From Deltaproteobacteria bacterium (GTDB taxonomy: Bacteria; Myxococcota_A; Polyangia; Polyangiales; Ga0077539), in assembly GCA_030694465.1 (NCBI GenBank), contig JAUXYJ010000105.1, positions 240,492 to 304,491 of the forward strand: a stretch of DNA of 64,000 bases. The letters are read 5' to 3'. Position 1 is the stretch's first letter. Each line of letters begins with the position of its first letter. Of the stretch, positions 28,376 to 36,602 are shown piece after piece. The notes below the pieces were generated by a model that worked only from the letters and a program-made list of their open reading frames with translations, ran no database searches and was not told the origin of the DNA. Both the position numbers and the translations under genes were made by a program.

Positions 28376-29584
28376 CTAGCGGACGAATCGAGATGTGCGC
28401 AACAGGCGTTCGAATGCCTCTGCGACGCTCGCAAGAATCTCCCAGATTCTCTTTTCGGCTTGGTGTTCGTCCGAAAACTGATCGATGTACAGAAACGCCA
28501 CCACGCGGCCGCGAACTTCAATGGGCGCGACGGCGACGCGCTGGACTCTTCCGCCCAGCGCTGCAGCTAAAATCATGTCTGCGCTCGAACCGCTCGGCGC
28601 GCCGATAAACACACCGCCGAGCTCTGTCGCCTGGCGAAAGACCGACAGAGACGTGCTCGGAATCCAGAGATTTCTCAGAGATTCGCGCGAAATACTCGCG
28701 ACCGAGGCCGCATTGTTCACGCCCTCCCAGCCCTGAATCACACCCTTTTTGACCACAAACATCGCGGCACGATCGGCCACCACGAGGAGCGCCTCGGTGG
28801 CGATCCGCGCGATCTCGTCTCGATCTTCGGCCGCTCGCAACGCGCCCAAAGGCTGCAGGGCGTCCAGTGAAATCTCAGGCAATCTCGGTCGCGATCGCAC
28901 CATCCGCAGGGCGGGTCCGCGTTCGCTAGGCCGGACACCTGAGTCGGCGACCTCAGGGGCAGAGACATGCCTGTTGAGTTGAGCGATCGCGTGACGGCCG
29001 CCAGGGCTTTGACTCGCCACTGCATTCACTCGAACCGCTCGCTGACCGTACGGGGGCGTTGTGCGCGCGGTCCTCTCTCGGCGAGCGCCGCCCGAGGAAG
29101 GGCTCAGTTCGGTCTGAGGTTCTTCGCGCTGCGTCGAGAGCCCTTGGCCAGGGCGGGTGGCATTGCGCCCCTCTTGCGGCGGGTCTACCTCGAACAGAAT
29201 GCTCCGCAGGACGTCCGCCGACGCGATCCTGGGATCGACGGGCCTGCGAAGGTGAAACCTAAGCTCGGCGCACGCGTGCTCATCCGTTGGATCCAGCATC
29301 GCGACGACTACACCCGTCACGCTCTCGCCAATCGGAAGTGCCCAAAACGTCCGTAAAATTCCACGTGGAAGTAGCTTTACATGCGGCGATGGATGCAGCT
29401 GTCGCGCCGGCGCAAAGCCCAGCCTCTCAAGCAACGAGGTGACCGTGGCGCTGCTCACGCCGACCGCTTGCAATGCGATGGGAGCGGGCTCGCCAAAGAG
29501 CGCACGGCGAGACACCACTGCTCGGAGCTCATCGTCCGAAAGCAGTCCCTCGTAGCTCAATCGCCGAACCAAGTCCGTGCTCAT
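28376..29584 (-). CDS. MshEN/GspE-N-like plus GAF-like domain protein
   Basis: Protein of 402 residues, starting at an ATG after GAGAGAA. The N-terminal 130 residues (MSTDLVRRL, SDDELRAVV, LPRGILRTFWALPIG, MLDPTDEHACAELRF) match the layout of the T2SS/MshE N-terminal domain, which can bind c-di-GMP in some proteins. A disordered Arg/Pro/Ser-rich linker (about 150-235) follows. The C-terminal 165 residues resemble a GAF domain (DRAAMFVVKKGVIQGW, then APIEVRGRVVAFLYIDQ). No ATPase domain is present, so it is not a secretion motor. A signal-sensing role is likely but unproven. It diverges from the hybrid histidine kinase across 197 bp. Confidence 0.7.
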   Translation of the reverse strand: MSTDLVRRLSYEGLLSDDELRAVVSRRALFGEPAPIALQAVGVSSATVTSLLERLGFAPARQLHPSPHVKLLPRGILRTFWALPIGESVTGVVVAMLDPTDEHACAELRFHLRRPVDPRIASADVLRSILFEVDPPQEGRNATRPGQGLSTQREEPQTELSPSSGGARRERTARTTPPYGQRAVRVNAVASQSPGGRHAIAQLNRHVSAPEVADSGVRPSERGPALRMVRSRPRLPEISLDALQPLGALRAAEDRDEIARIATEALLVVADRAAMFVVKKGVIQGWEGVNNAASVASISRESLRNLWIPSTSLSVFRQATELGGVFIGAPSGSSADMILAAALGGRVQRVAVAPIEVRGRVVAFLYIDQFSDEHQAEKRIWEILASVAEAFERLLRTSRFVR

Positions 29585-29781
29585 GCTTCTCTCGGTCTCA
29601 CCAACGTCCAAACGCCCACGACACAAACGGCAAGCCCATGCACTACAGCGGATTCACGACGCCACGGGTGTTCTTAGTGCCAGACACTGTCGCAAGGCCA
29701 TCACAGTAACTCAAACAGTCCACCGCTGCCCATTTCAAAGCATGTCGGGCGAGTCCAGAGCCAATTGTGCGACGGGCGTCG

Positions 29782-31035
29782 ATGCGCGGTGGCGATCGTG
29801 GTGCGCATCTGTCAGCTTCGCGCAGCGTGGCGACCATTTTACACATCGAGGACGACCCCCAGAGCCTCCTGCTTGTTCGCAAACTCTTGACCGCCCACGG
29901 GCATAAGGTCGTCGAGAGCTCGTCCGGACTCGACGGTGCGCGTTTGGCAGCCGAAGTGCAGCCTGATCTCGTGCTCGTCGATATCAATATTCCAGAGCTC
30001 GATGGCTACGAAGTCGCCATGCTGCTTCGCAATCGGCTCCCTGGCGTGCCCATCGTCGCGATCACCGCCGAGGGGGATCGCGCGCAGTCGCTCTCGGTTG
30101 GCTGTGACGGATTTCTACTCAAACCGATTGATGTGCGTCAGTTTCCCAAGCTCATCGCGGACTTCTTGGGCGGCCACCGCGAACGCGCTGACCGTGATAG
30201 CCCGAGTGTCCTTCGAGCGCAGGGACAACGCATGGCCGAGCATCTTGAGACCAAGGTGCATGAGCTCGTCGAAGTGAACCACCGTCTTCTGCAGGCGGAC
30301 CGACTTCGCAAAGAGTTCTATCGCAATGTGACCCACGAGTTGGCAACGCCACTGACGCCCATCGTTGGCTACCTCAACCTATTGCGAAACGAGGAACTTG
30401 GCCCCCTGGAGCCTGCACAAAGGCGCGCGATCGGTTCGATCGATGAGGCCGTGGTGAGACTGCGAGCGACAATCGATAACCTTCTCGACGTCTCGCAGCT
30501 TGAGTCTGGACGCATGCGGTTTGTGTTTGGCCCCTATGATTTCGCCGCGACGCTCAGACAGCTGCTGACTTCGTGGAGACCCGTCTTTGAGCAGGCCAAT
30601 CTGACGCTCCACGTGATGATCCCGGCGGCGCCGTTGTTGGCTCAAGGCGACCCTGCGCGTGTCAGCCGCGCGCTCCAGCATGTGCTGCAAAACGCCGCCA
30701 AATTTACTCCTGTTGGGGGCTCTGTCGCCATCGAACTCCGCGTGAGCGCGACGTCTTGCGAGGTCCTCGTCAGCGACTCGGGGCCTGGCGTAAGGTCCGA
30801 CTACCTGAACCGAATTTTCGAGCCGTTTTTTCAGGCAGACGGGTCCACCACACGTCAACACGAGGGCGCCGGCGTGGGCCTCGCGATTGTGCGACGCGTC
30901 TGCGAGGCCCACGGTGGATCGGCCAGCGCAAACAACGCATCGTCCGAGTCCGTCGCGGGGCACACACTGCGTGGGTTGCTCATTCGAATGCAGATCGCGC
31001 GCGCGCCTCGTGCGCCCAACGAGCGACCGCAATGA
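29782..31035 (+). CDS. Hybrid sensor: receiver domain followed by histidine kinase
   Basis: Protein of 417 residues from the ATG at 29782; GTG starts at 29767 and 29827 are possible. The receiver comes first (HIEDDP acidic pocket, Asp67 in LVDINIPELDG, Lys in LLKPID). A short coiled linker leads to the HisKA H-box (FYRNVTHELATPLTPI, His185) and the HATPase domain with an N box (QHVLQNAAKFTP), G1 (SDSGPGV), F box (IFEPFFQ) and G2 (GAGVGLAIV). No membrane segment is present, so it is cytoplasmic. The order (receiver N-terminal, kinase C-terminal) suggests it is fed by another kinase. Its last codon overlaps the start of the cysteine desulfurase gene (ATGA). Confidence 0.92.
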   Translation: MRGGDRGAHLSASRSVATILHIEDDPQSLLLVRKLLTAHGHKVVESSSGLDGARLAAEVQPDLVLVDINIPELDGYEVAMLLRNRLPGVPIVAITAEGDRAQSLSVGCDGFLLKPIDVRQFPKLIADFLGGHRERADRDSPSVLRAQGQRMAEHLETKVHELVEVNHRLLQADRLRKEFYRNVTHELATPLTPIVGYLNLLRNEELGPLEPAQRRAIGSIDEAVVRLRATIDNLLDVSQLESGRMRFVFGPYDFAATLRQLLTSWRPVFEQANLTLHVMIPAAPLLAQGDPARVSRALQHVLQNAAKFTPVGGSVAIELRVSATSCEVLVSDSGPGVRSDYLNRIFEPFFQADGSTTRQHEGAGVGLAIVRRVCEAHGGSASANNASSESVAGHTLRGLLIRMQIARAPRAPNERPQ

Positions 31036-32186
31036 TCTATCTCGACCACCACGCGACAACGCCCCTGTGTGAGTCGGCTCGCCATATTTTGACAGCGCAT
31101 GCCCAGGCAGACTCGCTGGGCAATCCGTCGAGCATTCATCGCGCGGGCCGAGGGGCTCGCTCCATGATCGAGCAGACTCGGCGGGCGCTCGCCAACGCGG
31201 TGGGAGTCTCGGTTCGCGAGCTCGTGTTCACCTCGGGAGGGACCGAGGCGCTGCACTTTTGCGTTCGGGCGTGTGCGACTGGGCTCTCGCGGGTCTTTGT
31301 AGACGCGGGCGCCCACCCGGCGCTGGTTGCCGCGATAAAGCGCCAGATTCCGCCGAGTGTGAAGGTCGCGACGCTCCCTCGAAATCACAATTTATCAATC
31401 AATTTCCAAGAACTTGCGGAGCAAGTGGGTGGCACAAGTGGGCTCGTACTGATCGCGGCGTCCTGGGTGCAGCACGAGACCGGAATGCTGCTGGACACCG
31501 AGGCGATGGGGCGCTTCGTGGACGCTCACCCGCGGGTGGTGCTGCTGCTCGATGCGATCCAAGCGCTTGGCAAAACGCCCGTGGATGTGCATTCGACCCG
31601 GGCCTCGGCGGTCGCGTTTTCGGGACACAAAATCGGTGGCCTCTCGGGATGCGGCGCCGCTTGGGTTCGGGCCGACACTGCCCCCGTCGTGCTCCTGGAT
31701 GGGGGCGGACAAGAGCGAGGCTTGCGCGCTGGAACAGAAAATTTGCTCGGGATCGCGACCTTTGGTGCGGCGTTGATCGAGCTCCCTCAGCGACTGAACG
31801 CGCAGGCCGAGATCGGTCGTCGGCGTGACCAAATCGAGTCGTGCTTGCTCGCGACCGCCGGTGTAATCGCAACGCCGTTCGGACTGCACCGCGTGGCGAC
31901 CGCTTGCCATGTTGCCGTGAGGGATCTGCCAGGCGAAGAGCTCGTCGCCGCGCTCGACCTCGAGGGGGTTTTTGTGTCGTCCGGGCCTGCGTGTACCTCT
32001 GGCCGTGGGGGCGCGAGCAGCTCCATGCTGGCGCTTTTTCCGGGCGAACGCTGGCGCGCGCGAGGCGCACTACGGGTGAGTCTCGGACCCGAGGTAAGCG
32101 ACGACGACGTGAGCCGGGCGAGGGACACCATCATGCGAGTCCTCCCCAGAGTTTTGGCGACTCGTGTGACGCTCAGTGCTGAATAA
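31032..32186 (+). CDS. Cysteine desulfurase (NifS/IscS-family aminotransferase class V)
   Basis: PLP enzyme of 384 residues that removes sulfur from cysteine as a protein persulfide for Fe-S clusters or thiolated cofactors. It has the start motif IYLDHHATTP, TSGGTEA for PLP phosphate, Asp174 and Gln177 in LLLDAIQ, Schiff-base Lys200 in SGHKIGG, and catalytic Cys321 in SSGPACTSG. It is a class I-like loop but with Gly-Pro where IscS has Gly-Ser. No iscU, iscR or suf gene is adjacent. Instead it overlaps the hybrid kinase gene by four bases, so the two are co-translated. Confidence 0.93.
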   Translation: MIYLDHHATTPLCESARHILTAHAQADSLGNPSSIHRAGRGARSMIEQTRRALANAVGVSVRELVFTSGGTEALHFCVRACATGLSRVFVDAGAHPALVAAIKRQIPPSVKVATLPRNHNLSINFQELAEQVGGTSGLVLIAASWVQHETGMLLDTEAMGRFVDAHPRVVLLLDAIQALGKTPVDVHSTRASAVAFSGHKIGGLSGCGAAWVRADTAPVVLLDGGGQERGLRAGTENLLGIATFGAALIELPQRLNAQAEIGRRRDQIESCLLATAGVIATPFGLHRVATACHVAVRDLPGEELVAALDLEGVFVSSGPACTSGRGGASSSMLALFPGERWRARGALRVSLGPEVSDDDVSRARDTIMRVLPRVLATRVTLSAE

Positions 32187-32210
32187 GCCGAATACTTGTC
32201 GAGAGCAGGG

Positions 32211-33797
32211 CTATCGGACTCTTACCGATCGATAGTGACCTTCGAGTACCTCAATAAGCGCAATTTCGCTCGGTGTACTTGCCAATAGATCTGTTCTGAG
32301 TCCCAGCTCTTGGACTGCAGAGCCCGTGGTTTCGCCGATCACCGCGATCGTGCAGGGCGCGAGAAGCGTCGCGAAGTCAGGACCCAGAGAAACGCAAAGC
32401 GATTGCACCGCCGAGGGCGCAAAGAAGGTCACGACGTCAATGCTTCCCGAGGTGAACAGCGCTCTGAGCTCTTCGTCGGTCCCGTGGGTCTTGACGGTGC
32501 GGTAGACAAGCGGCGCGGATACAAGACACTGCGCGGCCTCGAGCGCCCATTGAAGCTCCATTCGGCCAAGTGATCCGCGGGGAATAAGCACGCGAGGCGG
32601 ATCGGCTCGTCCATCAAACGCGCGCACAATGATCTCGGCCAGACCGCTGTCGCCCGCGTCGCCTACCCCGTCGGCAAGGAGCCCAAAGCCCGAGAGACAC
32701 GCTGCGGTCGTTTCGCCCACAGCAAACAGCCTCGCGTTCGCGAGGGCGCGCGCGTCGCGGTTTAGCTTTCGTAGCTCTTCGAAGAAGTAGCGAACCGTGT
32801 TCGGACTCGTAAAAGCGACTGCATCATACTCGGCAAGACTATTCAGACAAGTTTGGATCACGAGCGATTCTGAATCTGCGAGAGAAGCGATCTGAGTCGC
32901 AGCGAATCGGTAGGTCTTAGCTCCGCGTTCGGTCAGCAAATTGACAAGAGATTCAGAGCTCTGTTCGGGACGCGTTACCAGCACGCCGACCCCGTGAAGT
33001 GGCTGCTGGTCCCACCATCGAAGCGAAGAGCGTAGGTTGACGACTTCGCCGACAATGATGAGGGCCGGTGCAGCGAGCGCTTCGCGATCGCAGGCATCCG
33101 CGAGCGTCGCGACAGTCGCAACGACGACCTGTTGATCCGAAAAAGTGCCGCGTGAAATCGCCGCGGCGGGTGTGTTCGGCGCGCGGCCGTTGTCTACAAG
33201 CCGCGCCATCTCAGAGCGCACTTTGCGCAGCCCCATAAAGAGCACGAGCGTCTGCGTCGCACACGCGAGCATCCTCCAGTCGTGCGCGCTCTCGGCCTTC
33301 GAGGCGTGCTCGCTGCTGGTGATAAACGCGACAGAAGAGGACAGGCTCCGATGGGTCAGTGGGATCCCGGCGTAAGCGGTTGCACCAAGGACCGAGCTGA
33401 CGCCTGGCACAATCTCAAACGAGATCCCTCTCCCGACCAAGAACTCGGCTTCTTCAGAGCCCCGGCCAAAGAGCAAGGGATCGCCGCCCTTGAGCCGACA
33501 GACAATTTGGCCTGCCAAGACGTGCCGTTCGATCAACGTGTGGATTTGGTCTTGTGTGATGCCTTCGTGTCCGGCTCGTTTGCCCACGAAGATCTTCTCT
33601 GCACTCGGTGAAGCGTGTTGAAGGATCGCGACGTTTACGAGCGCGTCGTACAGAACGACGTTTGCGCGTTTGAGCGCACGTACCCCAGCGAGGGTGAAGA
33701 GTGTCGGATCACCCGGGCCAGCCCCGACCAGCGACACGTTGGCTTCCACCGCAGAAGTCGTGAGTCTATGCCCAATTGTGAAGCGAGATTCAATCAC
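32211..33797 (-). CDS. cobA-hemD: Fused uroporphyrinogen-III C-methyltransferase / uroporphyrinogen-III synthase
   Basis: Bifunctional enzyme of 528 residues. The first half (about 18-265) is SUMT: VSLVGAGPGDP, GDPLLFGRGSEEAEFL and VPGVSSVLGATAYAGIPLTHR, binding S-adenosylmethionine and methylating uroporphyrinogen III to precorrin-2. The second half (about 275-528) is HemD: GVLVTRPEQ, FTSPNTVRYF, AVGETTA and FFAPSAVQSL, closing linear hydroxymethylbilane to uroporphyrinogen III. The fusion feeds siroheme, cobalamin and heme, in line with the B12-dependent mutase nearby. I take the GTG at 33797, because the longer frame would run into the divergent DUF192 gene. Confidence 0.93.
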   Translation of the reverse strand: MIESRFTIGHRLTTSAVEANVSLVGAGPGDPTLFTLAGVRALKRANVVLYDALVNVAILQHASPSAEKIFVGKRAGHEGITQDQIHTLIERHVLAGQIVCRLKGGDPLLFGRGSEEAEFLVGRGISFEIVPGVSSVLGATAYAGIPLTHRSLSSSVAFITSSEHASKAESAHDWRMLACATQTLVLFMGLRKVRSEMARLVDNGRAPNTPAAAISRGTFSDQQVVVATVATLADACDREALAAPALIIVGEVVNLRSSLRWWDQQPLHGVGVLVTRPEQSSESLVNLLTERGAKTYRFAATQIASLADSESLVIQTCLNSLAEYDAVAFTSPNTVRYFFEELRKLNRDARALANARLFAVGETTAACLSGFGLLADGVGDAGDSGLAEIIVRAFDGRADPPRVLIPRGSLGRMELQWALEAAQCLVSAPLVYRTVKTHGTDEELRALFTSGSIDVVTFFAPSAVQSLCVSLGPDFATLLAPCTIAVIGETTGSAVQELGLRTDLLASTPSEIALIEVLEGHYRSVRVR

Positions 33798-33865
33798 TGA
33801 TTTCAACTCGATGCGGATCCAGCGATCGGATTGACAGCAACTGCGGGGTCGGCTAACGGGCAACG

Positions 33866-34381
33866 ATGCTGAAAACGGCGTTGTTTTTCGCGATTTGTGT
33901 GACGGCATGCAACCGCAACGCGGGCTCCACCGTACCCCCATCTCCGCGTACAGAGCCGGTACCGTCCGAGCCGGTTGTCCCGCCGATCCCTGTCGAGCCG
34001 ACCGTGGTGCTTCGCCCAGTGGGGCATCCAGAGGTGAGGGTGCGGGTCGAAGTCGTGCGATCTGAAGCGGATCGCATGCGTGGCTTGATGAACCGCCGTG
34101 AGCTGGGGGCCGATCAGGGGATGCTCTTTGTGTTCGCCCAGCCCGAGCACCAAGTGTTTTGGATGCGAAACACGTTTCTCTCGTTGGACATCATGTTCAT
34201 TACACCCGACCGCCAGGTGCTCGGGATCGCGCGCAATGCCACGCCCATGACCGACGACGCGCGCGAAGTACCAGGAGATTCGCAGTACGTCCTCGAGGTA
34301 AACGCTGGATTCTCGGCTCGACACCACATCGACGCGGGCACCCCGGTCGAATTTCTCTCGATCCCGCGAGCGACCGAGTGA
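33866..34381 (+). CDS. DUF192 lipoprotein
   Basis: Protein of 171 residues with a lipoprotein signal (FFAICVTAC). A Pro/Val-rich linker (about 20-48) leads to a DUF192 domain: RSEADRMRGLMNRRELGADQGMLF, then FWMRNTFLSLDIMF and VLEVNAGFS. The family is a small beta-barrel of unknown activity found as exported proteins in many bacteria. The ATG sits 68 bp from the divergent cobA-hemD start. The ComEA-like gene follows 53 bp downstream. Confidence 0.9.
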   Translation: MLKTALFFAICVTACNRNAGSTVPPSPRTEPVPSEPVVPPIPVEPTVVLRPVGHPEVRVRVEVVRSEADRMRGLMNRRELGADQGMLFVFAQPEHQVFWMRNTFLSLDIMFITPDRQVLGIARNATPMTDDAREVPGDSQYVLEVNAGFSARHHIDAGTPVEFLSIPRATE

Positions 34382-34434
34382 CCCGTTAGTTAACGCAACC
34401 TCGGGTCGCACGCGCGCGATAAGCGCCGCCCGCG

Positions 34435-34791
34435 ATGACCCAGCGTGCAGAACACTATCTTGGCTCTTGGGTCGTTCTCTGTGCATTCGCGCTCGCGATT
34501 GGGGGCAAGCAGTTCTCACGGGCGCAAGCGGTCGCGCGAGACGTTGTTCGCGACGGCGAAGTGGCCGTGCGGCCCGAGCAAGGGACACCGCCGTGTGTTC
34601 ACTTTTGGACTGCCACTGCACGTGAGCTCGGGACCCTGCGAGGTGTCGGCCCTGTGCGGAGGGCCAAGATTCTTCAGTGGCGCAGCGCGCACGCTGTGCG
34701 AACGCCTATAAGTCAACTACGCGAGATCCGGGGCTTGGGTCCGGTCACGGTCGCGCGGTTGATGTCGCAAATCTGCCCAGAGGATCGCTAG
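34435..34791 (+). CDS. ComEA-like helix-hairpin-helix protein
   Basis: Protein of 118 residues with an N-terminal hydrophobic segment (about 9-24) as signal or anchor. The C-terminal 55 residues carry two HhH elements (LRGVGPVRRAKILQW and IRGLGPVTVARLM), as in the DNA-binding domain of ComEA, which pulls DNA into the periplasm during transformation. The SLBB part of Gram-positive ComEA is absent, as is normal in Gram-negatives. No other competence gene is adjacent. It converges on the next gene with a CTAG stop overlap. Confidence 0.8.
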   Translation: MTQRAEHYLGSWVVLCAFALAIGGKQFSRAQAVARDVVRDGEVAVRPEQGTPPCVHFWTATARELGTLRGVGPVRRAKILQWRSAHAVRTPISQLREIRGLGPVTVARLMSQICPEDR

Positions 34792-35345
34792 AGCTCCAGC
34801 GTCCAACGGAGCCCCACGCCGAGTGAGGCATGATGCGAGAGCCCCGCGCCGGACCACCCGATCGCGTAGCTGCCCTGAAAAGTCAGCCCCACGTAGCGCT
34901 GAAAGAGCCAGTCGACGCCGACACGAGGCCCACCACCGACGAAATAATCAGCTGGGCTCGACGAAGAGACAAGCGCGTGTGCGCGGGCTTCGAGTCCCGC
35001 CCAGGGCACAACGCTGGTGGCGTCCAGCGCGTAGGCGATGCCGATCGCGAGGCCTGGCGCAAACGAGATGGAGGGTGCCTGAACCGAGCTTCCGATCGCC
35101 AACTCGAGCGTCGCGAAGGTGCGCCACGCGTCCGTGATTGCCATCGCGAGCTGGGCCTGAGGAGCCGCATGCACTGAAAAATCCCTGGCGATCAGCAACG
35201 AGCCGCCTGCGATTGGGCCGCCGTGTAGCTGCCTCGGGGTGGCGTCCGCTTGGGCAGGTTGCGAACAAACGATGGCCACGGCTACGAGACCTGCGTGCAA
35301 GGGCGACAACTGCAAAGATGAATCGAGCGTTTTTCGAGCGGACAT
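34788..35345 (-). CDS. Outer-membrane beta-barrel-like protein
   Basis: Protein of 185 residues with a signal peptide ending near SQPAQADA. The rest is made of alternating hydrophobic/small-residue strands (AQLAMAITDAW, FATLELAIGSS, LAIGIAYALDA, SYAIGWSGAG) and ends in SLGVGLRWTLEL. The last residues show the alternating pattern of BAM-recognised strands, though Leu rather than Phe is terminal. Length suits an eight-stranded barrel. Ligand and role unknown. Confidence 0.72.
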   Translation of the reverse strand: MSARKTLDSSLQLSPLHAGLVAVAIVCSQPAQADATPRQLHGGPIAGGSLLIARDFSVHAAPQAQLAMAITDAWRTFATLELAIGSSVQAPSISFAPGLAIGIAYALDATSVVPWAGLEARAHALVSSSSPADYFVGGGPRVGVDWLFQRYVGLTFQGSYAIGWSGAGLSHHASLGVGLRWTLEL

Positions 35346-35444
35346 GGGACTTCGCTGTGGATCAAAGGCCGGCGCAATGCCAAGTGTGTTGCACCGTTGG
35401 TTGACGCGATGCGCGCTGCGTGTAGATTCCGCGCTTCAGCGGTT

Positions 35445-35450
35445 GGAGGA
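35445..35450 (+). promoter_or_regulatory. Ribosome binding site deciding the yfgM-like start
   Basis: GGAGGA nine bases before the GTG at 35460. It favours this start over the frame's earlier start codon at 35397. Confidence 0.8.
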
Positions 35451-35459
35451 ACTTTTCTT

Positions 35460-36602
35460 GTGGCAGTAGACCAAGACGAACGTGAAGCAGATGACGACAA
35501 CGAGCCCTCAGAGACAAGTGAGGAGCTCGCATCGGCTTCGTCATCAGACTCCGAGCCATCAACTTCAGAGGATGACGTAGACGAATCTGCGCCCGTAGCA
35601 CCGCGAAATCGCGAGGAGCGACGTTCTCTCGCAAAGAAAGTCACACGCGGCCAAGCTACCCCTGAAGGCGAAATCAAAGAGCGGGATCGCAACAAGGCGA
35701 TCGTGCGTCCGAAGCTGCCCCCGCTGACGACTACCGGCAAATCGACGGCGAACACCGACGAGGTCCCTCCGTGGGTCAAGCGCACAGGCGATTGGCTCGC
35801 CGATCGCAGATCTACGGTGTTTGGCGTCGTCGCAGCGATCGTGCTCGCGGGCGTCGGTGGGACGTATGCGATGGATCGACGGATCGAAAAGCGTGCAGAA
35901 CAAGCCGCGAAGACGGTCCAAGCTGCTGAGATCTCGAACGCCGAGGTGCGAGGTGCCGACGCCCCCGCGGATCCGCCCAACGCCCCTCCGCGAAGGATCC
36001 GGGCCTATGCGAGCCACACCGAGCGTGCGCGTGCGGCGCTGGCGGCGAGCGAGCAGGCGATCGGCACTGGCGATATGCAGATTTCGCCGGTCTCTAAGCT
36101 GATGCGAGCGCAGGCGCTGTACGACCTCGGTCGATACGCTGAGGCCAAGACGATCCTCGAGCCGCTCGTGGGCGCGGACGTCATGGGCTTGGAGGGACGT
36201 GTCCTTGAAACGCTGGGTTTTTGCCAAGAGGCGCTTGGTGATAATCGCAGTGCATTGGCACGCTTCGAGGAGCTTGGGCGGCTTGAAGGAGACGGTTGGC
36301 GCGATCTCGCTGGCTATCACCAAGCGCGGGTTCTTCGACGAATGAATGAAAACGATCGTGCGCGCGATGGTCTGCGTCGGCTCATCGAGCGGCTGGACCG
36401 AGCGCGACCCGATGACCTCGCCGCTGTACAGTCCCGGTCTGTTCAAGAGCAGGCCAAGCTGTTGCTCCACGAAATCGCTCCTGACGATCCATTGGGCCGA
36501 ACACAGGCGCCCACCGACACCGACTCGATTCTGCGGATGCTCCAACAGCAGATGGGCGGCCAGATGCAGGTCCGTCGTCCAGGACAACCAGCGCAACCGT
36601 GA
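35460..36602 (+). CDS. YfgM-like membrane-anchored TPR protein
   Basis: Protein of 380 residues. The N-terminal 110 residues are acidic/Ser-rich and disordered, then basic. A single transmembrane helix spans about 118-138 (VFGVVAAIVLAGVGG), and the remainder is a periplasmic helical domain with TPR-like repeats (LMRAQALYDLGRYAEA, LETLGFCQEALGDNRSALARF, YHQARVLRRMNENDRA). This N-in, single-pass, TPR layout is that of YfgM, which works with PpiD at the Sec translocon. In E. coli yfgM lies directly upstream of bamB, as here. The stop overlaps the bamB-like start (GTGA). The C-terminal QQQMGGQMQ tail is unusual. Confidence 0.82.
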   Translation: MAVDQDEREADDDNEPSETSEELASASSSDSEPSTSEDDVDESAPVAPRNREERRSLAKKVTRGQATPEGEIKERDRNKAIVRPKLPPLTTTGKSTANTDEVPPWVKRTGDWLADRRSTVFGVVAAIVLAGVGGTYAMDRRIEKRAEQAAKTVQAAEISNAEVRGADAPADPPNAPPRRIRAYASHTERARAALAASEQAIGTGDMQISPVSKLMRAQALYDLGRYAEAKTILEPLVGADVMGLEGRVLETLGFCQEALGDNRSALARFEELGRLEGDGWRDLAGYHQARVLRRMNENDRARDGLRRLIERLDRARPDDLAAVQSRSVQEQAKLLLHEIAPDDPLGRTQAPTDTDSILRMLQQQMGGQMQVRRPGQPAQP

